Positions 34,910 through 44,443 of a stretch of 64,000 nt of DNA are shown one piece after another. The notes below the pieces were generated by a model. The model was not told where the DNA came from. It searched no databases and saw only the letters and a program-made list of their open reading frames with translations. This DNA is from Pseudalgibacter alginicilyticus (lineage in GTDB: Bacteria > Bacteroidota > Bacteroidia > Flavobacteriales > Flavobacteriaceae): NCBI RefSeq assembly GCF_001310225.1, contig NZ_CP012898.1, positions 3,928,501 through 3,992,500 on the forward strand, given 5' to 3'. Numbering within the stretch: position 1 is the first letter of the stretch; every line of letters starts with the position of its first letter. Made by a program: the position numbers and the translations under genes.

Positions 34910-35521
34910 ATGAAACTAATTTGCATTGGAAGGAATTATACCGAACATATTGATGAACTGGATAATGAAAAGCCAACCGATCCAGTAATTTTCTTAAAGC
35001 CAGACACGGCAATTCTTCTTAAAAAACAGCCTTTTTTTATTCCAGATTTTTCTGAAGATGTACATCATGAAGTTGAAGTTTTGGTTAAAATTAATAGAGT
35101 AGGTAAGTACATAGATAAAAAATTTGCACATAAATATTATAATGAAATTGGTCTGGGAATTGATTTCACAGCACGCGATTTGCAAAAGCAATTAAAAGAC
35201 AAGGGGTTGCCATGGGAAAAGGCAAAAGCATTTGATGGTTCGGCAGTAATTGGCGATTGGATACCAGTAAATGAAATAGAAAATGTAAACAACATTGTAT
35301 TTTCTTTAAAAAAGAACGATAATATTATTCAAAATGGAAATACAAGCCACATGCTTTGGAAAATTGATGAATTGATAGAATATATCTCGAAATATTTTAC
35401 TTTAAAGATTGGAGATATTATCTTTACGGGAACTCCCGCAGGGGTTGGCAAAGTATTAGCAAATGATAAGCTTAAAGGATTTATAGAAAACAAACAGATG
35501 TTTTCAATAACAGTTAAATAA
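34910..35521 (+). CDS. Fumarylacetoacetate hydrolase family protein
   Basis: 203 residues. KLICIGRNYTEHIDEL opens the fold. The metal ligands are in HHEVEVLVKI (Glu-x-Glu) and the following GIDFTARDLQ (Asp). GSAVIGDWIP and FTGTPAGVGKV are also characteristic. The family hydrolyses C-C bonds, decarboxylates oxaloacetate or hydrates acylpyruvates; which applies is not visible. It is directly followed (no gap) by the Hpt gene. Confidence 0.9.
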   Translation: MKLICIGRNYTEHIDELDNEKPTDPVIFLKPDTAILLKKQPFFIPDFSEDVHHEVEVLVKINRVGKYIDKKFAHKYYNEIGLGIDFTARDLQKQLKDKGLPWEKAKAFDGSAVIGDWIPVNEIENVNNIVFSLKKNDNIIQNGNTSHMLWKIDELIEYISKYFTLKIGDIIFTGTPAGVGKVLANDKLKGFIENKQMFSITVK

Positions 35522-35863
35522 ATGGAACAACATTACAAATTATTTAGAGTAAGGGAATTAGCGGATAACGATGAAGATTTTATCGCTGCATTGGCTGCTG
35601 CTTTTTTAGAAGAGGTGCCAGAAGATGCGGAACGATTAAAAAAAGCTGTAGCAGAAACAGATTACTTTAATGCCTACCAAGCTGCTCATAAAATGAAACC
35701 AACCGTAGATTTGTTTGAGCTTGGTGTGCTAGATACATTAATTGAAGTGCAGGATTGGGGTAAATTTGAGAAAAAGGATTTAGATATTACATCACAATTA
35801 GAAATTGTTATTTCTGCAGTTGATAAAGCAACAGCCGAAATTAAATCGGATTTTAATCTATAA
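35522..35863 (+). CDS. Histidine phosphotransfer (Hpt) domain protein
   Basis: 113 residues, nearly all helical, forming a stand-alone Hpt four-helix bundle. The phospho-acceptor His is in YQAAHKMKPTVDLFEL (about residue 59), preceded by AFLEEVPEDAERLKKAV. Hpt proteins relay phosphate between hybrid kinases and response regulators. No hybrid kinase is adjacent, so the partner is unknown. It overlaps cinA by one base. Confidence 0.85.
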   Translation: MEQHYKLFRVRELADNDEDFIAALAAAFLEEVPEDAERLKKAVAETDYFNAYQAAHKMKPTVDLFELGVLDTLIEVQDWGKFEKKDLDITSQLEIVISAVDKATAEIKSDFNL

Positions 35864-37113
35864 TGTTAGCAGAAATCATCACTATAGGCGATGAGCTTCT
35901 CATTGGGCAAGTTTTAGATACAAATTCTGGATTTATAGCTAAAGCCCTCACTAAAATTGGAGTTTCTGTTTATCAAATCACTTCTGTTCAAGACGATAAA
36001 ACGCATATTTTAAAAGCATTTAAAGATGCTGAAAATCATGTGGATATTGTTATTATTACGGGTGGTTTAGGTCCTACCAAAGATGATATTACAAAAAAAA
36101 CCATAGCCGAATATTTTAATGACACTTTAGTTTTAGATGAGTCTGTATTAAAAAACATTAAGGAACTTTGGAAAAAATATGTGAGGCAAACACTGCTACA
36201 GGTAAACTTAGATCAAGCTTATGTGCCTTCTAAATCTAAAGTATTAATGAATACTTTAGGTACAGCGCCTGGTATGTGGATGGAAAAAAACAATAAGGTT
36301 TTTGTTTCTCTACCAGGAGTTCCATACGAAATGGAAGCTCTAATGGAAAATGAAGTCATTCCAAAAATTAAAGAAAAGTTCCATTGCCCTTTTATTTTAC
36401 ATAGAACACTTTTAATTTACGGCTTAGGAGAAAGTACTTTAGCGGCAAGAATAGAAGCGTGGGAAGATAATTTACCTAAGCATATCAAACTCGCTTATTT
36501 ACCTGATTTAGGTAGAATGCGACTTCGTTTGTCTTCTGTAGGTTTTGATGAAACTCTGGTTAGACTAGATGTACAACAACAAATTGATGCGGTGCTGCCA
36601 TTAATACAAGAAGCGTTTTTTGGTTTTGAGGATGAAGATGATTCTATTGAAAATATTATAGCTAAGCAGCTTACAAAATTAGGGAAAACCGTAGCTACAG
36701 CAGAAAGTTGTACTGGTGGAAAAATAGCAGAGCGGTTTACAAAAAACGCTGGCGCATCTTCTTACTTTAAGGGAAGTGTTATAAGTTATGCTACCCAATC
36801 AAAAATTGATGTTTTAGGTGTCTCTAAAGATGCTATAGATGCTAATTCTGTCGTTAGTGCACAAGTTGCAGAAGCAATGGCGACTCATGTACAAGAATTA
36901 TTTAAAACAGATTACGCTATTGCTACAACAGGAAATGCAGGGCCTACCAAAGGAGACTCTAATGAGGAAGTTGGAACGATATATATCGCTATTGCTACAA
37001 AAAACAAGGTTTTTTCTGAGAAATTCATGCTTGGAAATCACCGTGTAAAAGTAATAAATAAAGGCGCAAATAAAGCCTTTGAAATGTTACTAAAAGAAAT
37101 TTTAAAAAATTGA
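35863..37113 (+). CDS. cinA: CinA family protein (competence/damage-inducible; NMN amidase type)
   Basis: 416 residues in two parts. The N-terminal MoaB/MogA-like domain (EIITIGDELLIGQVLDTNS, ITGGLGPTKDDITKKT) and the C-terminal CinA amidase domain (TAESCTGGKIAERF, TTGNAGPTKGDSNEEVGTIYIA) are both present. Family members hydrolyse ADP-ribose and deamidate nicotinamide mononucleotide in pyridine nucleotide recycling. Full length. Confidence 0.93.
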   Translation: MLAEIITIGDELLIGQVLDTNSGFIAKALTKIGVSVYQITSVQDDKTHILKAFKDAENHVDIVIITGGLGPTKDDITKKTIAEYFNDTLVLDESVLKNIKELWKKYVRQTLLQVNLDQAYVPSKSKVLMNTLGTAPGMWMEKNNKVFVSLPGVPYEMEALMENEVIPKIKEKFHCPFILHRTLLIYGLGESTLAARIEAWEDNLPKHIKLAYLPDLGRMRLRLSSVGFDETLVRLDVQQQIDAVLPLIQEAFFGFEDEDDSIENIIAKQLTKLGKTVATAESCTGGKIAERFTKNAGASSYFKGSVISYATQSKIDVLGVSKDAIDANSVVSAQVAEAMATHVQELFKTDYAIATTGNAGPTKGDSNEEVGTIYIAIATKNKVFSEKFMLGNHRVKVINKGANKAFEMLLKEILKN

Positions 37114-37124
37114 TAATTTTTACG

Positions 37125-37154
37125 TTGTCATAAGTTAAAGATTTTATATATTTG
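37125..37154 (+). promoter_or_regulatory. Strong promoter of rpmB-rpmG
   Basis: TTG at 37125-37127, a 19-bp spacer and TATATTTG at 37147-37154 match the full Bacteroidota consensus, 43 bases before rpmB. The sequence TATATTTGCACC is also found at the rRNA promoters in this window. Confidence 0.75.
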
Positions 37155-37197
37155 CACCTCGTTTTTAAACAACAAAAAAAATTAAAGCTTAGAAATA

Positions 37198-37434
37198 ATG
37201 TCAAGAGTTTGTGAACTTACTGGAAAAAGAGCAATGGTTGGAAACAACGTGTCTCACGCAATGAATAAAACAAAACGTAAATTTGATGCAAATTTAATTA
37301 AAAAACGTTTTTATATTCCTGAAGAGGATAGTTGGATAACTCTTAAAGTTTCTACTTCTGCTTTAAAAACAATTAATAAAATCGGTATTTCTGCAGCAAT
37401 TAAGGATGCGAAATCTAAAGGATTTTTAAAATAA
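37198..37434 (+). CDS. rpmB: 50S ribosomal protein L28
   Basis: 78 residues, basic. It begins SRVCELTGKRAMVGNNVSHA, the L28 signature, and ends with TIN-KIGISAAIKDAKSKGFLK. It is a component of the large ribosomal subunit. First of the rpmB-rpmG-DUF4295-ftsY group. Confidence 0.95.
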   Translation: MSRVCELTGKRAMVGNNVSHAMNKTKRKFDANLIKKRFYIPEEDSWITLKVSTSALKTINKIGISAAIKDAKSKGFLK

Positions 37435-37458
37435 TAGCTGCTTAATAAGTATAATACA

Positions 37459-37641
37459 ATGGCAAAAAAAGGTAACAGAATTCAGGTAATTTTAGAGTGT
37501 ACAGAACATAAAGAATCTGGTCAAGCAGGTACTTCAAGATACATTACAACTAAAAATAAAAAGAATACGCCAGAAAGAATGGAGATTAAAAAATTCAATC
37601 CTATTCTTAAACGTATGACAGTTCATAAAGAAATTAAATAA
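37459..37641 (+). CDS. rpmG: 50S ribosomal protein L33
   Basis: 60 residues. [19 protein letters not shown] and [23 protein letters not shown] are diagnostic of L33. It has a single Cys and no zinc ribbon, so it is the zinc-independent form. Co-transcribed with rpmB, 24 bp upstream. Confidence 0.95.
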   Translation: MAKKGNRIQVILECTEHKESGQAGTSRYITTKNKKNTPERMEIKKFNPILKRMTVHKEIK

Positions 37642-37685
37642 TTAGAAATTTTTATAATTTCAAATAATTAAAAAGACATTGAGTC

Positions 37686-37838
37686 ATGGCAAAGAAATCA
37701 GTAGCATCATTACAAACAGGATCTAAAAGGTTGTCAAAAGCAATAAAAATGGTAAAATCTCCAAAAACAGGAGCTTATACTTTTGTTGAGTCTATTATGG
37801 CACCTGAACAAGTAAACGATTTCTTCAATAAGAAATAA
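37686..37838 (+). CDS. DUF4295 small basic protein, ribosome-associated
   Basis: A 50-residue Lys-rich protein. It starts MAKKSVASLQTGSKR and ends APEQVNDFFNKK. It follows rpmG by 44 bp and is followed by a terminator. The family is confined to Bacteroidota and always seems to travel with L28 and L33. I believe this is the extra large-subunit protein reported in Flavobacterium ribosomes (bL38), but that identity is from memory. Confidence 0.85.
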   Translation: MAKKSVASLQTGSKRLSKAIKMVKSPKTGAYTFVESIMAPEQVNDFFNKK

Positions 37839-37860
37839 GGGTACCTATCATAATATTATT

Positions 37861-37889
37861 AAGCCACTTTCCAAAAGAAAGTGGCTTTT
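37861..37889 (+). terminator. Terminator after the rpmB-rpmG-DUF4295 genes
   Basis: An 11-bp stem (AAGCCACTTTC / GAAAGTGGCTT) with a CAAAA loop and T-tract. The remaining gap to ftsY (to 38108) shows no clear feature. Confidence 0.85.
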
Positions 37890-38108
37890 GTGTTATATTT
37901 ACCGAAGGATTTTAATGACAATTTTTCCGAATGGAATAAAAGGTTGGATAATTGCTATTAAAATTTAGACATTACTTTTATCCTGAATTTAGTTTAGATG
38001 CAACATTGGCTTGGAGTTTACTTTAGAATAAGAAGAGAAACTTTAATTATTACGCAGGATAGGTAACGTTTAACTAACTATATGAATAAACGAATAAACA
38101 TTTTTTAA

Positions 38109-39062
38109 ATGAGTTTTTTTAAAAAAATATTTTCATCAGAAAAAAAAGAAACCTTAGATAAAGGTTTAGAAAAGTCTAAAAGTAGTTTCTTTGGTAAACT
38201 AAGTAAAGCTGTCGCAGGAAAATCTAAAGTAGATGATGATGTTTTAGATAATTTAGAAGAAGTTTTGGTGTCTAGTGATGTAGGTGTTAATACTACATTG
38301 AAAATTATAGAACGCATTGAAAAGCGTGTTTCTAAAGATAAATATTTAGGCACGGACGAACTAAATAGTATTCTAAGAGAAGAAATAGCGAGTTTATTAA
38401 GTGAAACGAATACTGGTGAAGAAACCGAATTTTCAATACCAAAAAACAAAAAACCCTATGTTATTATGGTTGTTGGTGTTAATGGGGTAGGTAAAACTAC
38501 AACTATCGGTAAGTTGTCACATCAATTTAAAAAACAAGGGCTTAAAGTTGTTTTAGGAGCAGCAGATACTTTTAGAGCAGCAGCAATAGACCAACTGCAA
38601 GTTTGGGCTGATAGGGTAGATGTGCCTTTAGTAAAACAATCTATGGGTAGTGATCCTGCTTCGGTAGCTTTTGATACCTTACAAAGCGCCGTTACACATA
38701 ATGCAGATGTAGTTATAATTGATACAGCTGGGCGTTTGCACAATAAAGTAAATTTAATGAACGAGCTAACAAAAGTAAAGCGCGTTATGCAAAAAGTAGT
38801 GGAAGACACGCCTAATGATGTACTTTTAGTTTTAGATGGTTCCACAGGTCAAAATGCTTTTGAGCAGGCTAAACAATTTACAGCTGCTACTGAAGTAACC
38901 TCATTAGCAGTAACCAAATTGGATGGTACCGCTAAGGGAGGTGTTGTGATTGGTATTTCAGATCAGTTTAAAATTCCTGTAAAATACATAGGTGTAGGAG
39001 AAGGAATTGAGGATTTGCAGGTGTTTAATAAATATGAGTTTGTGGACTCTTTTTTCAAATAA
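38109..39062 (+). CDS. ftsY: Signal recognition particle receptor FtsY
   Basis: 317 residues. The N domain is helical. The G domain has VVGVNGVGKTTTIGKLSHQ (G1), AADTFRAAAIDQL, DTAGRLHNK (G3), TKLDGTAKGGVVIG (G4/G5) and the closing GVGEGIEDLQVFNKYEFVDSFF. It docks ribosome-SRP complexes at the membrane. It has the short N-terminus typical of Bacteroidota and no acidic A domain. Confidence 0.96.
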   Translation: MSFFKKIFSSEKKETLDKGLEKSKSSFFGKLSKAVAGKSKVDDDVLDNLEEVLVSSDVGVNTTLKIIERIEKRVSKDKYLGTDELNSILREEIASLLSETNTGEETEFSIPKNKKPYVIMVVGVNGVGKTTTIGKLSHQFKKQGLKVVLGAADTFRAAAIDQLQVWADRVDVPLVKQSMGSDPASVAFDTLQSAVTHNADVVIIDTAGRLHNKVNLMNELTKVKRVMQKVVEDTPNDVLLVLDGSTGQNAFEQAKQFTAATEVTSLAVTKLDGTAKGGVVIGISDQFKIPVKYIGVGEGIEDLQVFNKYEFVDSFFK

Positions 39063-39124
39063 GTATATTTTTTGATGTTCTCTTAATAACTTAGTAATCT
39101 TGTTATTTTTAAAATAGGGGTTGA

Positions 39125-40189
39125 TTACTCAATTAATTCATTAATTTTTCCCCACAAATCATTATCAAAACTCGATAAAGCAAAATTATCATCGTCAGCA
39201 GCTTCGCCCATTCGTATAATTACTAATTCTTTGCTTGGTATAACATAAATTTTCTGATCGTTTTTTCCTAAAGCAGCATAAGTGTCGCTAGGAGCATTTG
39301 GAATCAATTCATCATTAAATTCAAATTGACTTTGTGGTAAATGGTAACTTGGTTTTCCGTTTAACCACCATAAATATCCATAAGCTTTATTAATTTCTTG
39401 TGAGGTGTTTGTAGCTTCATTCAAAAAGTTTTCAGAAACAATTTGTGTGTCTTCCCATTTACCTTTGGCATAAATCATTAATCCAAAGCGTGCCATGCTT
39501 CTGGTATTACTCCAGTACACATTTAAATGATTTAAATTAGTCCAGGAGCCAGACATACCAATTTTATCTCTCAAATTCGTATTAAAATAATTATCCCAAC
39601 TTTGACTACTAGCAGCAGCTACCACATCTTGCATTTTAACATATACGTTATGATATGCCCAACGGGTTCCAGAGTCTGCCACATATTGTAGATTGGCTGC
39701 TGAAACATCATCTCCAATTGTATCGTCTAAACCAGAATCCATTGATAATAAGTTTTTACAGGTAATGAGATTTTCTTTTGCTAAAGTTGCGCTTGTCCAA
39801 CCAGTTCCTAAATAATCAGACACTTTATTATGAATATTCAATAAGCCGTCATCTTGTGCTATGCCAGAAACTGTGGTTGTTAATGTTTTTCCCGCACTAG
39901 CCCAATACCATGGTGTAGAAGCAGAATGCCCATTCATATAGGCTTCAATAACAATTTTTCCGTTGTGTAATATTATAAAACTTCTGGTGTTTTTTTCTTC
40001 TAAATAGTCTAAAAGAGGTTGTAGTTTGTTTGCATTCCAACCTAAATCTGAAATAGATTTTGTTTCCCAAGAATCAGAATTTATTGGAGGAAAATAAAGG
40101 GAATCTATAGTTGGGGGTATTGGTTCACTTTTAGAGCAATTAAAAAATGAAACCGATACAATGGTTAAAAATAAAAATAGCTGTTTCAT
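39125..40189 (-). CDS. Serine hydrolase, beta-lactamase/class C type, lipoprotein
   Basis: 354 residues. The signal and lipobox (VSVSFFNC) are at the N-terminus. The catalytic SxxK is in YWASAGKTLTTTV, followed by SMDSGLDDTIGDD and the second motif Tyr-x-Asn in WAYHNVYVK. Such proteins are esterases, D-amino peptidases or amidases more often than true beta-lactamases. The ATG at 40189 is chosen because it begins a clean signal peptide; the frame extends 18 codons further up. Confidence 0.87.
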   Translation of the reverse strand: MKQLFLFLTIVSVSFFNCSKSEPIPPTIDSLYFPPINSDSWETKSISDLGWNANKLQPLLDYLEEKNTRSFIILHNGKIVIEAYMNGHSASTPWYWASAGKTLTTTVSGIAQDDGLLNIHNKVSDYLGTGWTSATLAKENLITCKNLLSMDSGLDDTIGDDVSAANLQYVADSGTRWAYHNVYVKMQDVVAAASSQSWDNYFNTNLRDKIGMSGSWTNLNHLNVYWSNTRSMARFGLMIYAKGKWEDTQIVSENFLNEATNTSQEINKAYGYLWWLNGKPSYHLPQSQFEFNDELIPNAPSDTYAALGKNDQKIYVIPSKELVIIRMGEAADDDNFALSSFDNDLWGKINELIE

Positions 40190-40324
40190 AACTTGATTTT
40201 TATGATTTTGGACTGTCAAATATATAAAAGGTTTAATAAGCACTTATAAATTAGACTTTGTTAACCGATAATCAACATTTGTAAATTTCATGCTGAGCTA
40301 AGTAGAAGTGCCATATTCATTCCG

Positions 40325-40332
40325 TATCTTTG
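40325..40332 (+). promoter_or_regulatory. -7 promoter box of rimO
   Basis: TATCTTTG fits TAnnTTTG, 17 bases before the ATG at 40350. Confidence 0.55.
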
Positions 40333-40349
40333 CGCACTTAAATTTTGGT

Positions 40350-41654
40350 ATGAGAACGAAAACACTAAAAAAGAATAAAATTAATGTAGTAACTCTTGGA
40401 TGTAGTAAAAATATTTATGATAGCGAAGTGTTAATGGGGCAATTAAAAGCCAGTGGAAAAGATGTAGTTCATGAAGAGGAAGGTAATATTGTGGTCATTA
40501 ATACCTGCGGATTTATAAACAATGCCAAAGAAGAAAGTGTGAACACTATTTTAGAGTTCATGCAGAAAAAAGAAGATGGCGACGTTGATAAGGTATTTGT
40601 TACAGGGTGTTTAAGTGAACGATATAAGCCAGATTTACAAAAGGAAATACCAAATGTAGACCAATATTTTGGAACCACAGAATTACCTGGTTTATTAAAG
40701 GCTTTAGGGGCCGATTATAAGCATGAACTTATAGGTGAGCGCTTAACAACTACACCAAAGAATTATGCTTATTTGAAAATTGCCGAGGGTTGTGACAGGC
40801 CGTGTAGTTTTTGTGCCATTCCTATTATGCGTGGAAAGCATAAAAGCACACCTATTGAGGCCATTGTTACCGAAGCAGAAAAATTAGCATCCAAAGGCGT
40901 TAAAGAACTTATTTTAATTGCTCAGGATTTAACTTATTATGGACTCGATTTATATAAAAAACGAAATTTAGCTGAATTGCTTGAGGCTTTGGTAAAAGTA
41001 GAAGGAGTAGAGTGGATTCGCTTACATTATGCATTTCCAGCAGGTTTTCCTATGGATGTGTTGGATGTGATGAATCGAGAACCTAAAATTTGTAATTATT
41101 TAGATATTCCGTTGCAGCATATTAGCAATTCTATTTTAAAAAGTATGCGTCGTGGTACCACAAAGGAAAAAACCACCAAATTGCTTAAAGAATTTAGAGC
41201 AGCTGTACCAAATATGGCAATTAGAACCACTTTAATTGTTGGATACCCAGGAGAAACGGAAGAAAATTTTCAGGAACTAAAACAATGGGTTTCAGATATG
41301 CGTTTTGAGCGTTTAGGCTGTTTTACGTATTCTCATGAAGAAAATACACACGCTTATAATTTAGAAGATGACGTGCCACAGGAAGTGAAACAAGATCGAG
41401 CTAATCAAATAATGGAAATTCAGTCGCAGATTTCTTGGGAACTTAATCAAGAAAAAATAGGACAGATTTTTAAAGTGGTTATTGATAGAAAAGAAGGTAA
41501 TTATTTTGTGGGAAGAACTGAATTTGATTCACCCGACGTGGATAACGAAGTCCTTATTGATGCCACAAAAACCTATTTAAAAACAGGGGAGTTTGCTACT
41601 GTAAAAATTACAGAGGCAGAAGATTTTGATTTGTATGCAGAGGTTCTTATTTAG
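40350..41654 (+). CDS. rimO: Ribosomal protein S12 methylthiotransferase RimO
   Basis: 434 residues. It methylthiolates an Asp of S12 using two iron-sulfur clusters. The UPF0004 domain has cysteines in TLGCSKN, INTCGFI and VTGCLSERY. The radical-SAM motif is CDRPCSFCAIP (CxxxCxxC), followed by PLQHISNSILKSMRRG, and a TRAM domain closes the protein. The ATG at 40350 is chosen because the longer frame from 40308 would contain the promoter box. Confidence 0.95.
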   Translation: MRTKTLKKNKINVVTLGCSKNIYDSEVLMGQLKASGKDVVHEEEGNIVVINTCGFINNAKEESVNTILEFMQKKEDGDVDKVFVTGCLSERYKPDLQKEIPNVDQYFGTTELPGLLKALGADYKHELIGERLTTTPKNYAYLKIAEGCDRPCSFCAIPIMRGKHKSTPIEAIVTEAEKLASKGVKELILIAQDLTYYGLDLYKKRNLAELLEALVKVEGVEWIRLHYAFPAGFPMDVLDVMNREPKICNYLDIPLQHISNSILKSMRRGTTKEKTTKLLKEFRAAVPNMAIRTTLIVGYPGETEENFQELKQWVSDMRFERLGCFTYSHEENTHAYNLEDDVPQEVKQDRANQIMEIQSQISWELNQEKIGQIFKVVIDRKEGNYFVGRTEFDSPDVDNEVLIDATKTYLKTGEFATVKITEAEDFDLYAEVLI

Positions 41655-41679
41655 TTAAATAGTGCTTTTTTACATCAAA

Positions 41680-43917
41680 TTATTGTAGACTTTGTAATAT
41701 TTGTTGATAGTTAGCATTGTGAGGTGCTAATTGTATCAATTTAGAACAGGTGTTGTAAGCTGCAACGTGCTGTTTTAGGTTCATTTCAGCAATAAGTTTT
41801 ACGTATAAAAGATTTTCATTATCAGGAAAAATACTTAAAGCTTTATTGATAACTTCAATCGATTTTTGATTCATGTTTTCCGCTTGAAGTTTTAAGGCGT
41901 AATTATAGAAAGCTCTAATATTAATTGGCTTTTTATTGCTTGCTATTTCAAGATACTTTAAAGCATTTTTAGAATCTCCAATTTCATTATATAAAAGCCC
42001 GAGCATATAGTAAGAATCTCCATAATCAGGTTCTTGCTCAATGACCTTAAGATACAATTCTATAACCTCTTCAGTGTTTCCTTGTTTATAAAGCAATAAG
42101 GCTAAATTCATTCGGGAAATATTTAGCCAGTTATCCATTTTTATAGCCTTTCTATAGGCTTTAATAGCCAAATCTATTTCTCCTTTGGTTTCATGATAGA
42201 TGCCTATTTGGTGTTGTCCTGTTGCAAAATCGGCATCCATATCCATTTGTTCAAAAAACTCTTTTTCAGCTTCAATATATGAATTGTTATTGCTCATATC
42301 AGCACCAATGCTATTGAAATATCTTACTGCAGAAATCCGTACTAATCTAACAGGATCTCTTAATAATGGTTCTATATCAGCATACCGACTTTGGTCGTTT
42401 ATTTTTTCAAACGAGCGCACCGCTTCATTTCTAACAAGAATGGAAGGATCGTTTAAAAAACGTCTTAAACCATTAATTTCATCTGGTGATAGCTGATTGT
42501 TTGTATATTGATTTAAGGCAGTTGCTCTTGCTATTTCAGGATATTTTTCTTCTGATATTAAGGTATGAAAAGCATTTTGATTGCCTTCATAACCAGCCAA
42601 TAGGTAGTTTGAAAAATGATCAGGTCGTTGGGTGCCATATTTGGAATTAATAAAGTCACTAGCCCATTCAGGGGTTTTGTCTTCATGGCAACCGTTACAG
42701 GCATTAGGTGTGCCATATTTAACCGTTTGGTCTGGTCGGGGGTTTCTAAAACTATGGTCACGTCTAAAATCATTGCCCATGTAAAACCTACCAGTCATAT
42801 GACAATTAATACATTGTGCTCCTTCTGTATTTGGTTGGTGGTAATGATGCGAAGAACTATCATATGTGTCTGCAACATGACACGTTACACAAAGATTATT
42901 TCCTGTTTGTTTTAGTTGCAAGGAATGTGCATCGTGACAGTCAGTACATTTCACACCGCTGTGATACATTTTACTTTGTACAAAGGAGCCATAAACATAA
43001 TCTTCATCTTTTATCTGACCATCTAATTCATAAGTTGGGTAAGTGTATAAACTAGGGGTATAATGGTCTAAAAAATGTCCTTCATAATCAAATTTTTTGG
43101 TAATCTGACCTCTTCTAGAATGGCATCGTGCACATTTTTGAACTAAATCTTTTGAAGTTTCATTATTACTCATGTACAGTTTTGGTGGTGTGGCACCTTC
43201 TATGGGGTTTTCATAAAATTCTACATGACTGCTAGCAGGACCGTGGCAAGCTTCACAACTTACATTTATTTCACTATATGTGGTATTGTATACATTGTTA
43301 GTTGAATTATAATTTTTTTCAAGGTTTGTAGAATGACAATCAGCACAGGCCGTATTCCATCGCATTGCTCCACCTGTCCAGTTGATCCATTCTCCATGTG
43401 CTAATTCTAAATTAGGCTGCAAATGAAACCATAAGTTTTTTTCAGTGTCCCAAGCTGTAATTAAACATTGGTAAGCTCCATTAGGAAATTTAACAATGTA
43501 TTGTTGTAAAGGTGTAACACCGTACGTGTAAATAATTTTATAATCTTGATACTCACCATTTTCATCGGCGGTATTTACATAAAAATCACCATCTTTTTTG
43601 AAGAATTTACTTGTAACTCCTTGAAATGTAAAGCTTGTGTTGTTAAAATCAGCAAGTATGGTTGTGGAATCAGCAATTTTCATTGCCTGATCGTGGTGTG
43701 AATCTTTCCATGTAGTGTATTCGGTTTGATGACAATCAATACAAGCCTCCTTGCCAACAAATGTGGAGTGTCCTGTTTGTTTATGAACAGTGGTTTTTGG
43801 AGCATACTCCTTGTTTTTACAACCTAAAATGACCACAAAGCATAATATATAGATTCCATTTTTTAAATGGTTAAGTGGATATGGGCTTTTATAATTGTTG
43901 CTTTTATGAGAGTGCAT
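41680..43917 (-). CDS. Octaheme c-type cytochrome lipoprotein with HEAT and TPR repeats
   Basis: 745 residues. Lipobox VVILGC has Cys33. Eight CxxCH heme sites follow: CIDCH (59-63), CADCH, CEACH, CARCH, CTDCH, CVTCH, CINCH and CNGCH, all before about residue 400. A HEAT-like section (NDPSILVRNEAVRSFEKI, DPVRLVRISAVRYF) and TPR repeats (LAIKAYRKAIKMDNW, EVIELYLKVIEQEPDY, NALKYLEIASNKKP) fill the rest. It resembles cytochrome c554-type multiheme proteins and may carry electrons at the envelope. The donor and acceptor are unknown. Confidence 0.88.
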   Translation of the reverse strand: MHSHKSNNYKSPYPLNHLKNGIYILCFVVILGCKNKEYAPKTTVHKQTGHSTFVGKEACIDCHQTEYTTWKDSHHDQAMKIADSTTILADFNNTSFTFQGVTSKFFKKDGDFYVNTADENGEYQDYKIIYTYGVTPLQQYIVKFPNGAYQCLITAWDTEKNLWFHLQPNLELAHGEWINWTGGAMRWNTACADCHSTNLEKNYNSTNNVYNTTYSEINVSCEACHGPASSHVEFYENPIEGATPPKLYMSNNETSKDLVQKCARCHSRRGQITKKFDYEGHFLDHYTPSLYTYPTYELDGQIKDEDYVYGSFVQSKMYHSGVKCTDCHDAHSLQLKQTGNNLCVTCHVADTYDSSSHHYHQPNTEGAQCINCHMTGRFYMGNDFRRDHSFRNPRPDQTVKYGTPNACNGCHEDKTPEWASDFINSKYGTQRPDHFSNYLLAGYEGNQNAFHTLISEEKYPEIARATALNQYTNNQLSPDEINGLRRFLNDPSILVRNEAVRSFEKINDQSRYADIEPLLRDPVRLVRISAVRYFNSIGADMSNNNSYIEAEKEFFEQMDMDADFATGQHQIGIYHETKGEIDLAIKAYRKAIKMDNWLNISRMNLALLLYKQGNTEEVIELYLKVIEQEPDYGDSYYMLGLLYNEIGDSKNALKYLEIASNKKPINIRAFYNYALKLQAENMNQKSIEVINKALSIFPDNENLLYVKLIAEMNLKQHVAAYNTCSKLIQLAPHNANYQQILQSLQ

Positions 43918-44026
43918 TAGGTGTGATTTGAAAATTTGTATTTATGAAAAATAATAAACTCTAAAATTAGGTATTCTGTTAGAATAAAAAACAAAGTTAT
44001 ATCATAGTTTATGTCTCTTTTTTTTA

Positions 44027-44260
44027 TTAAGAATATACTTGTCCGCGATGTGGTTTTAAAGCATCTCTAATTGGTTTCATAATTTTTTCTTCAACCACTA
44101 AAAAAGCAATAGAGTGTACCTCACTTAAATCTTCAACTCCAGTAATAATTATTGGCAGTTGTTCAGCTATTATGTATTCTTTTAAATGAATTTCATGGTG
44201 TTTTGCAATTTTATGAGCGTCGGGACCACGAAAGTCCCAAATTAGTTTTAGTTTGCGCAT
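44027..44260 (-). CDS. Small conserved-looking protein of unknown function
   Basis: 77 residues from the ATG at 44258-44260. It contains LKLIWDFRGPDAHKIAKHHEIHLKEYI, then VEDLSEVHSIAFLVVEEK and DALKPHRGQVY. It has no signal or membrane segment. Several His residues and the GPDA loop suggest a compact alpha/beta fold. I do not recognise the family. It is transcribed away from the PPIase cluster. Confidence 0.65.
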   Translation of the reverse strand: MRKLKLIWDFRGPDAHKIAKHHEIHLKEYIIAEQLPIIITGVEDLSEVHSIAFLVVEEKIMKPIRDALKPHRGQVYS

Positions 44261-44409
44261 TGTTATTTTATAGTGTAAGGAGTCAAGCAAATATAAAGGT
44301 TTCAAAAAGGAAATGTCATAAATTTCAGTTCAAAATAGTATGAAAGATTCATACTTATTTTTTATTTTAATCGTTAATTAATGGAACTTGCATTATAGGT
44401 ATATATTAC

Positions 44410-44417
44410 TATTTTTG
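44410..44417 (+). promoter_or_regulatory. -7 promoter box of the parvulin operon
   Basis: TATTTTTG fits TAnnTTTG, 26 bases before the ATG at 44444. Confidence 0.55.
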
Positions 44418-44443
44418 CAATAATTGAATAATAATTTTATTAG

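Noticed and set aside
37890..38108. Hidden small gene or RNA between the ribosomal-protein terminator and ftsY
   Set aside because: No open frame with a plausible start, no clear hairpin and no promoter box of good quality.
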